From the NCBI RefSeq assembly GCF_025567415.1, contig NZ_JAOQJV010000015.1, forward strand, positions 1 through 57,944: 57,944 nucleotides of DNA, given 5' to 3'. The number at the start of each line of letters is the position of its first letter. Position 1 is the first letter of the stretch. Of this stretch, positions 40,201 through 48,733 are shown one piece after another. The notes under the pieces are model-generated. The model made no database searches. It saw only the letters and a program-made list of their open reading frames with translations, and had not been told where the DNA came from. The DNA is from Claveliimonas ammoniilytica. Its GTDB lineage: Bacteria; Bacillota; Clostridia; Lachnospirales; Lachnospiraceae. Both the position numbers and the translations under genes were made by a program.

Positions 40201-40889
40201 AGTTTTATTATCAGTATCCTTACCGAGATCTGGAAGGAAAAAAGCTGAAATACACCGTATCGGAGTTAAAGAAGCGGGCATATCTTGCCGAGGAAGCAGG
40301 AGAACTTCCATATGAAGACGAGCCGGTGGTGCCATTGATCCCGAGATTTCTGCAGGAAGAGGAAGAGATTACCGGAGCACCGCGAGGTACCGCATATCAC
40401 AGAGTGATGGAACTTCTGGACTTTACAAAGGAATATGATCTTGAAGGTACAGAGGCAGCAATTGCGAAGATGTGTGAATCCGGACGGATTGCAGGAGAGA
40501 TGGCAGAGAGTGTGAAGCTGAAAGATATCCTTACCTTTATCCATACAACATCCGGACAGCGCATGAAGCAGGCAGCAGAAGATGACAAGCTGTGGAAGGA
40601 GCAGCCGTTTGTACTGGGAATTCCGGTGCGGGATATTTACCCGGAGATGACGGAAGCAGATGAGACCATGCTGGTACAGGGAATCATCGACGTGTGTTTT
40701 GAGGAAGACGGAGAACTCGTGGTACTCGATTATAAGACCGATAAGATCTGGTCGGAACAGAAACTTCTGGAAAAATACCAGTCCCAGCTTGAGTATTATG
40801 CAAGGGCACTGGAGCAGATTACCGGAAAGAAAGTAAGAGAGAAAATCATATATTCATTTACCATGCAGAAAGAGCTTGCATGGAAGTAA
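37257..40889 (+). CDS. addA: ATP-dependent helicase/nuclease subunit A
   Basis: 1210 residues, ATG 37257 with AAAGGAGG. UvrD-type helicase motifs: Q motif WTEEQRQVIE, Walker A SAAAGSGKTAVLVERI, IMIDEYQDSN, GDVKQSIYRFR, MSIHKSKGLEFPIV and LYVALTRAKEKL. The C-terminal nuclease has VLDYKTDKI with the catalytic Asp and Lys. It partners AddB in recombination repair and degradation of foreign linear DNA. Confidence 0.95.
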   Translation: MGVQWTEEQRQVIELGGRNILVSAAAGSGKTAVLVERIITMLTRKENPVDVDRLLIVTFTEAAAAEMKERIRQAIEDQAEKRPEDENLNRQATLIHSAQITTIHSFCLSVIREHFHTIDLDPAFRIGEEGELKLLRGEVMQEMLEQYYEEADPEFLNLVESYGGSRDDKKIEELIECLYEFSRSYPEPDRWLAECVHAYEVENMEELQATVYYQAMQKNMAGYMAGARELLQQGLTVCVAPDGPQMYMDALEDDLRQIERLEQAEGYEETYEAIQRINWKRLASNRKNQASEEKANFVKRVRDSVKDMIKDLKSLYYELPGEDVLEEIGRCRPYMQMLARLTTDFSQRFEEIKRSRNMIDFDDMEQYAMRILTREEDGRLVPSKVAEEYQKQFYEIMIDEYQDSNLIQETILTSVSGKWSGRNNIFMVGDVKQSIYRFRLSRPELFMEKYDSYTLTDGPEQRIDLHKNFRSRKEVLTGANDIFRQIMIRDLGGVEYDDRAALYPGASYPEISDSQADNTPELILVDTEDDAESGADVEKLSNREKEASVIAGRIHELIRHQMVKDKKTEQMRPAEFRDIVILTRSMKGYADVYMEVLKKEGIPVYAGSSEGYFETREIGVLLDYLRILNNKRQDVPLASVLRSIFGHMTDEELARIKGSYRDKPFHQAVNCYAKEGSDEVIKSKLVTCLDQMEHFRRMIPYTALHRLLDKIMQETGYRDYISALPAGEQRAANLDMLLEKARTFESSSYKGVFHFIRYVEQLQKYEIDYGEANTADEQSNTVRLMSIHKSKGLEFPIVIVAGMGKKFNRQDSQGDVLMHASLGIGLESVDLETRTKCPTLIRNVIAREEVLESMGEELRVLYVALTRAKEKLIVTGTLKDPEAKVREAMNQALYHKENMAAHPVPMSFGQLAGAKRYLDWILPAVAGRGENSPFRVQIVDMSRVRGMQVEETAEQMVTRQALEEWNVEEVYDEKMQERLKQQFYYQYPYRDLEGKKLKYTVSELKKRAYLAEEAGELPYEDEPVVPLIPRFLQEEEEITGAPRGTAYHRVMELLDFTKEYDLEGTEAAIAKMCESGRIAGEMAESVKLKDILTFIHTTSGQRMKQAAEDDKLWKEQPFVLGIPVRDIYPEMTEADETMLVQGIIDVCFEEDGELVVLDYKTDKIWSEQKLLEKYQSQLEYYARALEQITGKKVREKIIYSFTMQKELAWK

Positions 40890-40955
40890 AGTGTATGAAT
40901 AGATGATAATGAATCTGTCAATACTTCCTGTAGAATCAGGAAAGGGGCAGATAAT

Positions 40956-41165
40956 ATGTCTGGAAAAAAAGATAAACCGATCGATCTCAGTAAGGTAACA
41001 CCGGATGAGAAAATGAAATACGAAATTGCGGAAGAACTTGGACTTCTGGATCAGGTGCTTCAGAACGGATGGAAATCGCTGTCATCAAAAGAAACGGGAC
41101 GAATCGGTGGATTGATCACAAAAAAGCGCAGGGAAGCGTCAAATAATCACAGAAATGTTAATTAG
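40956..41165 (+). CDS. Alpha/beta-type small acid-soluble spore protein-like (69 aa)
   Basis: AGGAAAGGGG precedes ATG 40956. The segment KYEIAEELGLLDQVLQNGWKS, then LSSKETGRIGGLITKKRRE, follows the SASP pattern: EIA(S)ELG near the germination protease site, then SxExGxxGG-hxxKK. It would coat spore DNA. It is diverged (basic C-terminal tail, a longer spacer in the first half), so a specialised minor SASP is likely. It indicates a spore former. Confidence 0.72.
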   Translation: MSGKKDKPIDLSKVTPDEKMKYEIAEELGLLDQVLQNGWKSLSSKETGRIGGLITKKRREASNNHRNVN

Positions 41166-41187
41166 TATGAACTTTTCATGTCATTAC

Positions 41188-41216
41188 TTGCAAAGGAATA
41201 ATCCTTTTGATACAAT
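41188..41216 (+). promoter_or_regulatory. Promoter of the GT26-like gene
   Basis: TTGCAA (41188-41193), 17 bp, TACAAT (41211-41216). Start expected near 41223, 12 nt before the ATG, leaving a very short leader with AGGTGA. Confidence 0.65.
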
Positions 41217-41234
41217 CTTTTGACAGGTGATGCT

Positions 41235-41909
41235 ATGAGAGAGATGATTAATGTATTAGACGTGAATATAGAGCACTGCTCGGCAAAGCAGGCGTTAAAA
41301 GCAGCTGTAGAATATATGGACACACCCGCTACCAGCGTGATCGATCTGGTTACGATCGAAGCACTTATGTATGCAAGAGATGATTACAGTTACCGGGAAG
41401 CAATCGAACAGAGCGATCTGGTACTTCCGGGGCAGAAGGATATCCTGGAAGCGGCAGGTATCACAGATTCCAGAAGTATGCGCGAGATCGAGTCACAGAC
41501 ATTCCTGCGCTTGTGGCTAAAGTATCTGCATCGGAATCACTGCAGAGTCTATTTACTAGTAGAGACGGATGAAGAGGTGGATGAGCTGACGGGCTGCCTT
41601 ACGGAAGAATATCGCGGCATTGCAATTGTTGGTGCGGCTAAGGTTGCACCGGGCACGGAGGCAGATGATATGCTGGTGAATGCGATCAACGGTGGCGAAG
41701 CAGATTGCGTGATCGCGATACTTACACCGCCGGTACAGGAGCAATTTATTGCCAGGAACAGAAGTCAGATCAATACGAGAGTCTGGCTCGGCGCAGGTAA
41801 ACTGATGGAATTTGCATATCGTCAGAAGAGCGGCAAGGGCAAAGTGATGACATTTCTGGATCGTATGCTTTTCAGACGTGAGATAGAAAAAAACAAAAAA
41901 GAATTTTAA
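41235..41909 (+). CDS. Diverged WecG/TagA/CpsF (GT26)-like protein
   Basis: 224 residues from ATG 41235 (an in-frame TTG at 41220 is unlikely). The layout INVLDVNIEHCSAKQALKAAVEYM, VTIEALMYARDD, SDLVLPGQKDILEAAGI, VAPGTEADDMLVNAINGGEADCVIAIL and RVWLGAGKLMEF follows WecG/TagA family N-acetylmannosaminyl-type transferases. The usual acidic DG(x)GVV catalytic segment is replaced by PGQKDI, so catalysis may be lost or changed. The C-terminus is very basic, suiting membrane attachment. Confidence 0.6.
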   Translation: MREMINVLDVNIEHCSAKQALKAAVEYMDTPATSVIDLVTIEALMYARDDYSYREAIEQSDLVLPGQKDILEAAGITDSRSMREIESQTFLRLWLKYLHRNHCRVYLLVETDEEVDELTGCLTEEYRGIAIVGAAKVAPGTEADDMLVNAINGGEADCVIAILTPPVQEQFIARNRSQINTRVWLGAGKLMEFAYRQKSGKGKVMTFLDRMLFRREIEKNKKEF

Positions 41910-41993
41910 GATGTAAGATATGTGGACTTGGACTTAAAAGGGATTTGTACACAATGTATAGGAGATAAAAGTCTGAAGATTATCTTAAAAGCT

Positions 41994-42031
41994 GAGGAAA
42001 TCAACAAAAATACTTGATTTCCTCTTTCTTT
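41994..42031 (+). terminator. Terminator
   Basis: GAGGAAATCAA (41994-42004) pairs perfectly with TTGATTTCCTC (42014-42024), then TTTCTTTTTTT. It ends the GT26-like transcript. Confidence 0.9.
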
Positions 42032-42139
42032 TTTTGTTGATATGTATTAAGATAAAAAATAGTAATATGCAGAACCAGGCAAATGTATACGTCAGATATT
42101 GTGAAAAATGCATATTGAAATCAATGGAGGAGATGGACT

Positions 42140-43228
42140 ATGATATCTAATCAGATACTTCAAAACACAATTGATGGTTTGAAGGAGATCACCAGAATCG
42201 ACCTGTGCGTCATGGATACCGATGGAAAAACTCTTGCGACAACATTTTCCGGACAGGTAAGTTATGAAGATGCGGTAATGGCATTTGCGTCATCACCGGC
42301 GGACAGTCAGGTGATTCAGGGGTGTCAGTTTTTTAAGATTTTTGATGAACACCAACTGGAGTATATATTATTAGCAAATGGCGGAAGCGACGATGTGTAT
42401 ATGGTAGGCAAACTTGCGGCATTCCAGATACAGAGTCTGCTGATCGCATACAAGGAGCGCTTTGACAAGGACAATTTTGTTAAGAATCTGTTGCTTGACA
42501 ATCTGCTTCTGGTAGATATTTATAACAGAGCCAAAAAATTACATATTGACACAGAGGCTAGGCGTGTTATCTTTATTGTGGAGACGAACCATGAGAAAGA
42601 CAATGGTCGTCTGGACAACATTCGCGGAATCTTAAGTGCACGTACCAAGGATTTTATTACAGCGGTCGATGAAAAAGATATTATCATCATGAAGCAGCTT
42701 GGATTGACAGAAGGATATCCGGAGCTTGAGAAGGCAGCCGCAGACTTTTACGATGCACTGAAGAGCGAAGGCGAGGAGAATGTAAGGATTGCTTATGGCA
42801 CGATCGTTAATGATATCCGTGAAGTATCCAAATCATATAAAGAAGCGAAGCTTGCACTGGATGTCGGCAAAATATTCTTTGACGAGAAGAAGGTTATCGC
42901 GTATAGTACATTAGGTATCGGGCGATTGATCTATCAGTTGCCGATTCCACTTTGTAAAATGTTTATCCGTGAAATTTTTGAGGGGAAATCTCCGGATGAA
43001 TTCGACGAAGAGACACTGGCTACGATCAATAAGTTCTTTGAGAACAGCCTGAATGTGTCTGAGACTTCAAGACAGCTTTATATCCACCGTAATACACTGG
43101 TGTATCGTCTGGACAAGCTGCAGAAGAGTACGGGACTTGATCTCAGGGTATTTGAAGACGCGATCACATTTAAGATTGCATTAATGGTAGTCAAGTACAT
43201 GAAATATATGGAGTCGATGGAGTATTAA
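42140..43228 (+). CDS. PucR/CdaR-type transcriptional regulator
   Basis: 362 residues, GGAGGAG before ATG. An N-terminal ligand-sensing segment (ITRIDLCVMDTDGKTLATTFSG) and a central GGDEF-like fold (residues ~130-230) precede a C-terminal PucR-type helix-turn-helix, FFENSLNVSETSRQLYIHRNTLVYRLDKLQKSTGLDLR. It probably senses a small molecule. It lies 18 bp upstream of ftsE, so it may be cotranscribed or regulate the cell-division operon. The effector is not evident. Confidence 0.8.
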   Translation: MISNQILQNTIDGLKEITRIDLCVMDTDGKTLATTFSGQVSYEDAVMAFASSPADSQVIQGCQFFKIFDEHQLEYILLANGGSDDVYMVGKLAAFQIQSLLIAYKERFDKDNFVKNLLLDNLLLVDIYNRAKKLHIDTEARRVIFIVETNHEKDNGRLDNIRGILSARTKDFITAVDEKDIIIMKQLGLTEGYPELEKAAADFYDALKSEGEENVRIAYGTIVNDIREVSKSYKEAKLALDVGKIFFDEKKVIAYSTLGIGRLIYQLPIPLCKMFIREIFEGKSPDEFDEETLATINKFFENSLNVSETSRQLYIHRNTLVYRLDKLQKSTGLDLRVFEDAITFKIALMVVKYMKYMESMEY

Positions 43229-43246
43229 ATAATTTAGGAGGAAAGT

Positions 43247-43933
43247 ATGATTGAATTAAATGAGGTAACGAAAGAGTACTCAAAAGGGGTTGCTGCTCTG
43301 AACGGTGTCAATCTGAAGATCGAACAGGGCGAATTCGTATTTATCGTAGGTGATAGTGGTTCCGGTAAGTCTACACTGATCAAGCTGATTATGAAGGAAC
43401 TGGAGCCTACATCCGGCACTATCATGGTGAACGGACAGAACCTTGAAAGATTAAAGCACAGAAAGATTCCGATGTACCGCAGAGGTCTGGGTGTTGTGTA
43501 CCAGGATTTCCGTCTGCTGAAGGATCGTAATATTTATGAAAATATTGCATTTGCGCAGCGTGTCGTAGAGACACCAACACGTATCATCAAGAAGAAAGTT
43601 CCGGCAGCACTGTCGCTGGTAGGACTGGCACAGAAGTATAAGTCATATCCGAAGGAGCTGTCCGGTGGTGAGCAACAGCGAGTTGCTATTGCGAGAGCGA
43701 TTGTGAATGAGCCTGCAATTCTTCTGGCAGATGAGCCGACAGGTAACCTGGATCCGACCAACTCATGGGAGATCATGAAGCTCCTTGAGGAGGCCAATGA
43801 GCGAGGAACAACAGTGCTTGTTGTTACGCATAACCAGGAGATTGTCAACGAGATGAAAAAGCGTGTTATTACAATGAAAAAAGGGGTCATTGTAAGCGAC
43901 GAGCAAAGAGGTGGGTATAATAATGAGAATTAG
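43247..43933 (+). CDS. ftsE: Cell-division ABC transporter ATPase FtsE
   Basis: 228 residues, AGGAGG before ATG. Walker A GDSGSGKST, signature LSGGEQQRVAIARA, Walker B ILLADEPTGNLD, H loop VVTHNQ. FtsE powers FtsX to activate a peptidoglycan hydrolase outside the cell. The gene overlaps ftsX by 11 bp, and a PcsB-like hydrolase follows. Confidence 0.95.
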   Translation: MIELNEVTKEYSKGVAALNGVNLKIEQGEFVFIVGDSGSGKSTLIKLIMKELEPTSGTIMVNGQNLERLKHRKIPMYRRGLGVVYQDFRLLKDRNIYENIAFAQRVVETPTRIIKKKVPAALSLVGLAQKYKSYPKELSGGEQQRVAIARAIVNEPAILLADEPTGNLDPTNSWEIMKLLEEANERGTTVLVVTHNQEIVNEMKKRVITMKKGVIVSDEQRGGYNNEN

Positions 43934-44831
43934 TACGATCGGATATCAGACAAAACAGGGTTTTAAGAATATCGGAAGAAACAAAATGTTCTCCGTTGCG
44001 TCTATTGCGACCATGGCGGCATGTATCTTCCTGTTTGGTATATTCTTTTCAATTGTAACCAATTTCAGATACATGGTTCAGAAAGCCGAGGAAGGCGTTG
44101 CAATCACGGTATTCTTTGATGAAGAAGCAACTGATGCGCAGATCAAGAAGATCGGCGATGAGCTGAAAAGCCAGGACGGCGTATTGAAGGTGAATTTTGT
44201 ATCGGCAGACGAAGCATGGGATTCCTTTAAGGACGAGTATTTCGGAGATGCCAAAGAACTAGCAGACGGATTCAAGGATGATAATCCGCTGAGCGGATCT
44301 GACAACTATGAAGTATACATGAGTGATGTGTCCAAGCAGAAAGATGTTGTATCTTATGCAGAGAAGCTGGACGGGGTGAGCAAGGTCAATAAGTCTGACG
44401 TAGTAGCAAAGACACTGACCAGTGTGAACCGACTGATCTATTATGTATCTATCGTATTGATCGGCATTCTGCTTGCAGTATCCATCTTCCTGATCAGTAA
44501 TACCGTTACAATGGGTATTACCGTGCGAAGAGAAGAGATTGCGATCATGAAATATATTGGAGCAAAGGACGGATTCGTCCGGGCACCGTTTATCATCGAA
44601 GGTCTTGTGATCGGACTGATCGGTGCGGTGATTCCGCTGGTGATCCTGTACTTTGTATATGATAAGGCAGTTGCTTATGTGATGACCAAGTTCAGCCTGC
44701 TGAATAATATCATTGAGTTCCTTCCGGTAACGACAGTATACCGTACGTTACTTCCGGTCGGTCTGATCCTCGGTGTAGGTATTGGTTTCATCGGCAGTGC
44801 ATTTACCATTCGTAAACATCTGAGGGTATAA
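43923..44831 (+). CDS. ftsX: Cell-division permease-like protein FtsX
   Basis: ATG 43923 is chosen over GTG 43911 by spacing. 302 residues, four membrane helices (one near residues 22-45, three in the last 140 residues), and an extracellular loop of about 120 residues that contacts the hydrolase. The family pattern GIKNIGRNKM-like start (GFKNIGRNKMFSVASIATM) and EIAIMKYIGAKDGFVRAPFIIEG are present. Confidence 0.95.
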   Translation: MRISTIGYQTKQGFKNIGRNKMFSVASIATMAACIFLFGIFFSIVTNFRYMVQKAEEGVAITVFFDEEATDAQIKKIGDELKSQDGVLKVNFVSADEAWDSFKDEYFGDAKELADGFKDDNPLSGSDNYEVYMSDVSKQKDVVSYAEKLDGVSKVNKSDVVAKTLTSVNRLIYYVSIVLIGILLAVSIFLISNTVTMGITVRREEIAIMKYIGAKDGFVRAPFIIEGLVIGLIGAVIPLVILYFVYDKAVAYVMTKFSLLNNIIEFLPVTTVYRTLLPVGLILGVGIGFIGSAFTIRKHLRV

Positions 44832-44911
44832 TTAATAAAAGTAACTTTTTAGAATTAGATGAGGGTTTGAGAAACAGGTAATTAGGCAGGGGAAAATTAA
44901 GGAGAATTATT

Positions 44912-46111
44912 ATGCAGAAAAAAAGAGTATTAAGTGTAATCTTAGCACTGACGCTTTCAATTGGGTGCGCGATTCCTGCACAGGCATCTTCGATTTCGGA
45001 GACACAGAAAAAGGGTGAAGAACTCCAGTCTCAGAAGGATTCGGCAGAAGCAGAGAAAGCCGCTCTGACCAAGCAGTTGAATGATCTGATCGATGAGATG
45101 GATAAGACGACTGAAGATATTAACACCAAGCAGGAAGAGATTGATGCGAAAGAGACCGAACTGATCCAGGCTCAGATTGATGAGAATAATCAGTACGAGA
45201 GTATGAAGAAGCGTATCAAGTACATGTATGAGAACGGTAATACACAGTTTATTGAGGTTCTTCTGGAATCTAAGTCAATCGGTGAATTCTTGAATAATGC
45301 AGAATACATTGCGCAGATTTCTGATTATGACAGACAGATGCTAAAAGAGTTCCAGCAGACAGTTCAGGATGTTGATGATCAAAAGACAGCACTGGAAACT
45401 GAGAAAGCGGAATTGGAGACATTACAGACACAGCTTCAGGATAAACAGAATGAAGTTTCAACATTGATTTCAGAGAAAGCGGATCTGATCGGTGATCTGG
45501 AAACAGCTATTGGAGAGAATGCAGCCAAATTGCAGGCATTACAGGAAGAAGCTGCAAGACAGGCGCGTGTACAGCAGGAAGCTGCTGCAGCAGCAAATAG
45601 AGGAAACGGCAGTTCAGGTGGAAGTTCATCAGGTGGCAGCAGTTCAAATAGCGGTAGCTCATCAAGTAGCAGCAGTTCGAGTGGAGCTAGTTCTTCACCG
45701 GGAGCATCTATTACACCAAGCGGTAGTGGCAGACTTAGCAATCCGTGTCCGTCAGCTTACATCAGTAGTGAGTTCGGTGGACGTACATCACCGGGTGGCA
45801 TCGGAAGCACAAACCATAAAGGACGTGACTATGCGGCAGGTACCGGAAGCGCGATTTATGCGTCAGCAAGCGGTACAGTTACAACTGTAAGTTATAATGT
45901 GGCAAGAGGTAATTATGTGGTGATTAACCATGGTAACGGTCTTTCCACACTGTATCAGCATTGTAGTGCAATTTATGTAAGTGCAGGACAGTCTGTAAGT
46001 GCAGGACAGAATATTGCAGCGGTAGGTACAACAGGATATTCTACTGGTCCGCATCTTCATTTTGAAGTATGGGTAAACGGCACTCCGGTTGACCCAAGAC
46101 TGTATCTGTAG
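44912..46111 (+). CDS. Secreted M23 peptidoglycan hydrolase with coiled coil (PcsB/EnvC-like)
   Basis: 399 residues. Signal peptide to about Ala25 (AQASS cleavage), coiled coil at residues 30-225 (heptads rich in E/K/Q), a Ser/Gly linker at ~230-275, then a LytM/M23 domain with HKGRD (zinc His/Asp), YQHCSAIYV and HLHFEVW (zinc His). Placed after ftsEX, it is the expected partner hydrolase. The coiled coil binds FtsX and the ATPase unlocks the peptidase for septum splitting. Confidence 0.92.
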   Translation: MQKKRVLSVILALTLSIGCAIPAQASSISETQKKGEELQSQKDSAEAEKAALTKQLNDLIDEMDKTTEDINTKQEEIDAKETELIQAQIDENNQYESMKKRIKYMYENGNTQFIEVLLESKSIGEFLNNAEYIAQISDYDRQMLKEFQQTVQDVDDQKTALETEKAELETLQTQLQDKQNEVSTLISEKADLIGDLETAIGENAAKLQALQEEAARQARVQQEAAAAANRGNGSSGGSSSGGSSSNSGSSSSSSSSSGASSSPGASITPSGSGRLSNPCPSAYISSEFGGRTSPGGIGSTNHKGRDYAAGTGSAIYASASGTVTTVSYNVARGNYVVINHGNGLSTLYQHCSAIYVSAGQSVSAGQNIAAVGTTGYSTGPHLHFEVWVNGTPVDPRLYL

Positions 46112-46137
46112 ATCTGGTTTAGACAAGGGATTAAAGC

Positions 46138-47349
46138 ATGAAAAATAAAAAAAGTTTTTTCAAAGGGGCGCTTACAGGCGCCCTTGCTGTATTATTAATT
46201 ATGAGCATGGTTTCCTGTGGGATTAAACTGCCGGGAACATCTAAGACATCAAAGAAAAGTTCGTCCACATCGAACAGCGAGGAACTTCTGGATGACAGCA
46301 CAAAGACGAAGCTGGAATTACTGGAACAGCTGGTAGATGAGAGTTATTCCGGTGATATTGATATGGATGATCTTCAGGAAGGACTGTACAGAGGCTATAT
46401 TGACGGGCTGGGAGACAAATATTCTGTATACTACGACGAGGATGAGACCAAAGCACTGATGCAGAGTACATCTGGTGAATTTGGTGGAATTGGAGCATTA
46501 TTTTCACAGGACAAAGATACAAAAGTTATTACTTTTTTGAAGGTCTATGAGGGGTCAGGTGCAGAAGAGGCCGGATTTAAGGTAGATGATATCCTATACA
46601 AAGTAGACGGTAAGGATATTTCCGGAGAGGATCTGTCTGAGGTTGTCAGTAAGATTCGCGGTGACGAGGGCACAACGGTAGAACTTACGGTACTTCGTGG
46701 CGATGATGGCGAGGAGTATACTGCCACAGTGACCCGTAAGATCGTGCAGACTGACACCGTATATCATGAGATGAAAGAGGATAAGATCGGTTATATTCAA
46801 GTAACAGAGTTTGACGATGTTACCACAGACCAGTATAAAGAAGCCTTGGAGGATCTGGAGAATCAGGGTATGAAAGGGCTGGTTGTTGACCTGAGAAATA
46901 ATCCGGGCGGTAATGTGGATACGGTTACGGATATGCTGGATCTGATGCTGCCGGAGGGAACGACTCTTTCAATTAAGGATAAGCAGGGCAAAGAATCAGT
47001 GTACGAATCAGATGATGAACATCAGTTTACCAAGCCGTTAGTAGTGCTGGTGAATGAGAACAGCGCCAGTGCATCTGAAATATTCTCCGGTGCGATCCAG
47101 ACATTTGGAACCGGTGAGGTCGTAGGTACAACTACTTATGGTAAAGGTGTGGTACAGCAGATCTTTGATCTGAAAGATGGCACCAGCGTGAAGCTCACGA
47201 TTGCGGAGTATCTGATCGCAGGACAGTTCGGTATCAACGGAAAAGGTGTGACTCCGGATGTGGAAGTACAGTATGAGAAGGATGCGCAGAATCCGGATCG
47301 TGATAATCAGCTTGAAAAGGCACTGGAAGAAGTTAAGAATAAGTTGTAA
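46138..47349 (+). CDS. C-terminal processing peptidase (S41 family, CtpA-like), lipoprotein
   Basis: 403 residues. N-terminal hydrophobic segment with lipobox-like SMVSC (Cys22 or so), a PDZ domain at ~110-205 (FLKVYEGSGAEEAGFKVDDILYKVDG), then the S41 fold with VVDLRNNPGGNVDT, nucleophile ENSASASEIFSGA and Lys in TTYGKGVVQ. It cleaves exported proteins near their C-termini. Being 26 bp after the hydrolase gene, it may control that hydrolase's level. Confidence 0.93.
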   Translation: MKNKKSFFKGALTGALAVLLIMSMVSCGIKLPGTSKTSKKSSSTSNSEELLDDSTKTKLELLEQLVDESYSGDIDMDDLQEGLYRGYIDGLGDKYSVYYDEDETKALMQSTSGEFGGIGALFSQDKDTKVITFLKVYEGSGAEEAGFKVDDILYKVDGKDISGEDLSEVVSKIRGDEGTTVELTVLRGDDGEEYTATVTRKIVQTDTVYHEMKEDKIGYIQVTEFDDVTTDQYKEALEDLENQGMKGLVVDLRNNPGGNVDTVTDMLDLMLPEGTTLSIKDKQGKESVYESDDEHQFTKPLVVLVNENSASASEIFSGAIQTFGTGEVVGTTTYGKGVVQQIFDLKDGTSVKLTIAEYLIAGQFGINGKGVTPDVEVQYEKDAQNPDRDNQLEKALEEVKNKL

Positions 47350-47354
47350 GGAAG

Positions 47355-47382
47355 GGAACGGTTTTCACCGTTCCTTTTTTTT
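47355..47382 (+). terminator. Terminator of the ftsEX operon
   Basis: GGAACGG (47355-47361), loop TTTTCA, CCGTTCC (47368-47374), T8. Confidence 0.92.
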
Positions 47383-47440
47383 ACGGATTGTGTTAAAGTA
47401 TAGATAAATGACTGAAGACAGTGAGAAAGGAATACATAGC

Positions 47441-48733
47441 ATGAAAGTATTAATACAAAATGGACATGTGCTGGATCCTGTGACGGACAGGAACGGTGTA
47501 TACGATGTGCTGGTAGAAGACGATAAGATCGTAAAGGTTGAAAAAGGGATAACGGCAGAGGCAGACAAGGTGATCGACGCAGAAGGATGCTACGTGATGC
47601 CTGGTTTTGTTGATCTGCATGTGCATTTCCGGGATCCGGGACTGGAATACAAAGAGACATTAAAGACTGGCGGAGAGGCAGCGGTACACGGCGGTGTGAC
47701 AACTGTATGTGCAATGCCGAACACCAAGCCGGTGATTGATAATGGTGTGAAGATATCCGAGGTGCAGAACCGCGCGAAGAAGGAGTCTAAGACCAATGTA
47801 TTACAGCTTGGCTCTGTAACGATCGGACAGATGGGTGAAGATCTGGCAGATATCAAAGGCATGGCAAGAGAAGGCTGTGTGGGCATCAGCGAGGATGGCA
47901 AGTCTGTAATGAATGCGTCCCTGTATCGCAGGGGAATGCGGGCAGCAAAAGAAGCAGGAATGATCGTATTTGCTCACTGTGAAGATATTACAATGGTAGA
48001 AGGTGGTGTGATGAACGCCGATGCCAGGGCTGAAGAACTGGGACTCAAAGGCATTACTAATGCGGTTGAAGATGTGATCGTGGCAAGAGATATTCTGCTT
48101 GCGAAAGAGACAGGAGTACAACTTCATCTGTGCCACTGCTCGACAGCAGACAGTGTGAAGATGCTGAGAGAAGCTAAGAAGGATGGGATCCACGTGACCG
48201 GCGAAGTATGCCCACATCATTTTATCCTCACATCAGATGATATTATCAGTGATGATGGCAATTTTAAAATGAATCCGCCGCTTCGTACACAGGCCGATGT
48301 GGATGCACTGATTGAAGGTTTGAAGGATGGCACGATGGATGTGATCGCTACTGACCATGCGCCACATGCAGCAGCAGAAAAGAATCGCAGTATGAAGCTG
48401 GCATCTTTCGGTATCGTAGGGTTGGAGACATCTGCGGCACTGACCTATACGGAGCTTGTGGATAAAGGCATTCTGACACCGATGCAGATGGTGGAAAAGA
48501 TGAGCACCAATCCGGCGAAGATTCTGGGACTTACAGACAAAGGTTCCGTATCCGAGGGTAAGACTGCTGATTTGGTTATTTTCGATCCACGTAAAGAATA
48601 TGAGATCGATAAGAATACATTTTTCTCAAAAGGGAAAAATACACCGTTCCATGGATGGAAGGTGAAAGGAGAAGTGGCCTGCACGATGGTAGGCGGCAAA
48701 GTCGTATATGAAGGAGGACAAATCATTGATTAA
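47441..48733 (+). CDS. pyrC: Dihydroorotase
   Basis: ATG 47441 follows GAAAGGAA; an open frame from 47408 has no signal. 430 residues, class I DHOase layout: zinc ligands in VDLHVHFRDPG, FAHCED, GVQLHLCHCS, CPHHF and the base in ATDHAPH. It cyclises carbamoyl aspartate to dihydroorotate. First gene of pyrC-F-K-D. Its 3' end carries the ribosome binding site of pyrF. Confidence 0.96.
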   Translation: MKVLIQNGHVLDPVTDRNGVYDVLVEDDKIVKVEKGITAEADKVIDAEGCYVMPGFVDLHVHFRDPGLEYKETLKTGGEAAVHGGVTTVCAMPNTKPVIDNGVKISEVQNRAKKESKTNVLQLGSVTIGQMGEDLADIKGMAREGCVGISEDGKSVMNASLYRRGMRAAKEAGMIVFAHCEDITMVEGGVMNADARAEELGLKGITNAVEDVIVARDILLAKETGVQLHLCHCSTADSVKMLREAKKDGIHVTGEVCPHHFILTSDDIISDDGNFKMNPPLRTQADVDALIEGLKDGTMDVIATDHAPHAAAEKNRSMKLASFGIVGLETSAALTYTELVDKGILTPMQMVEKMSTNPAKILGLTDKGSVSEGKTADLVIFDPRKEYEIDKNTFFSKGKNTPFHGWKVKGEVACTMVGGKVVYEGGQIID

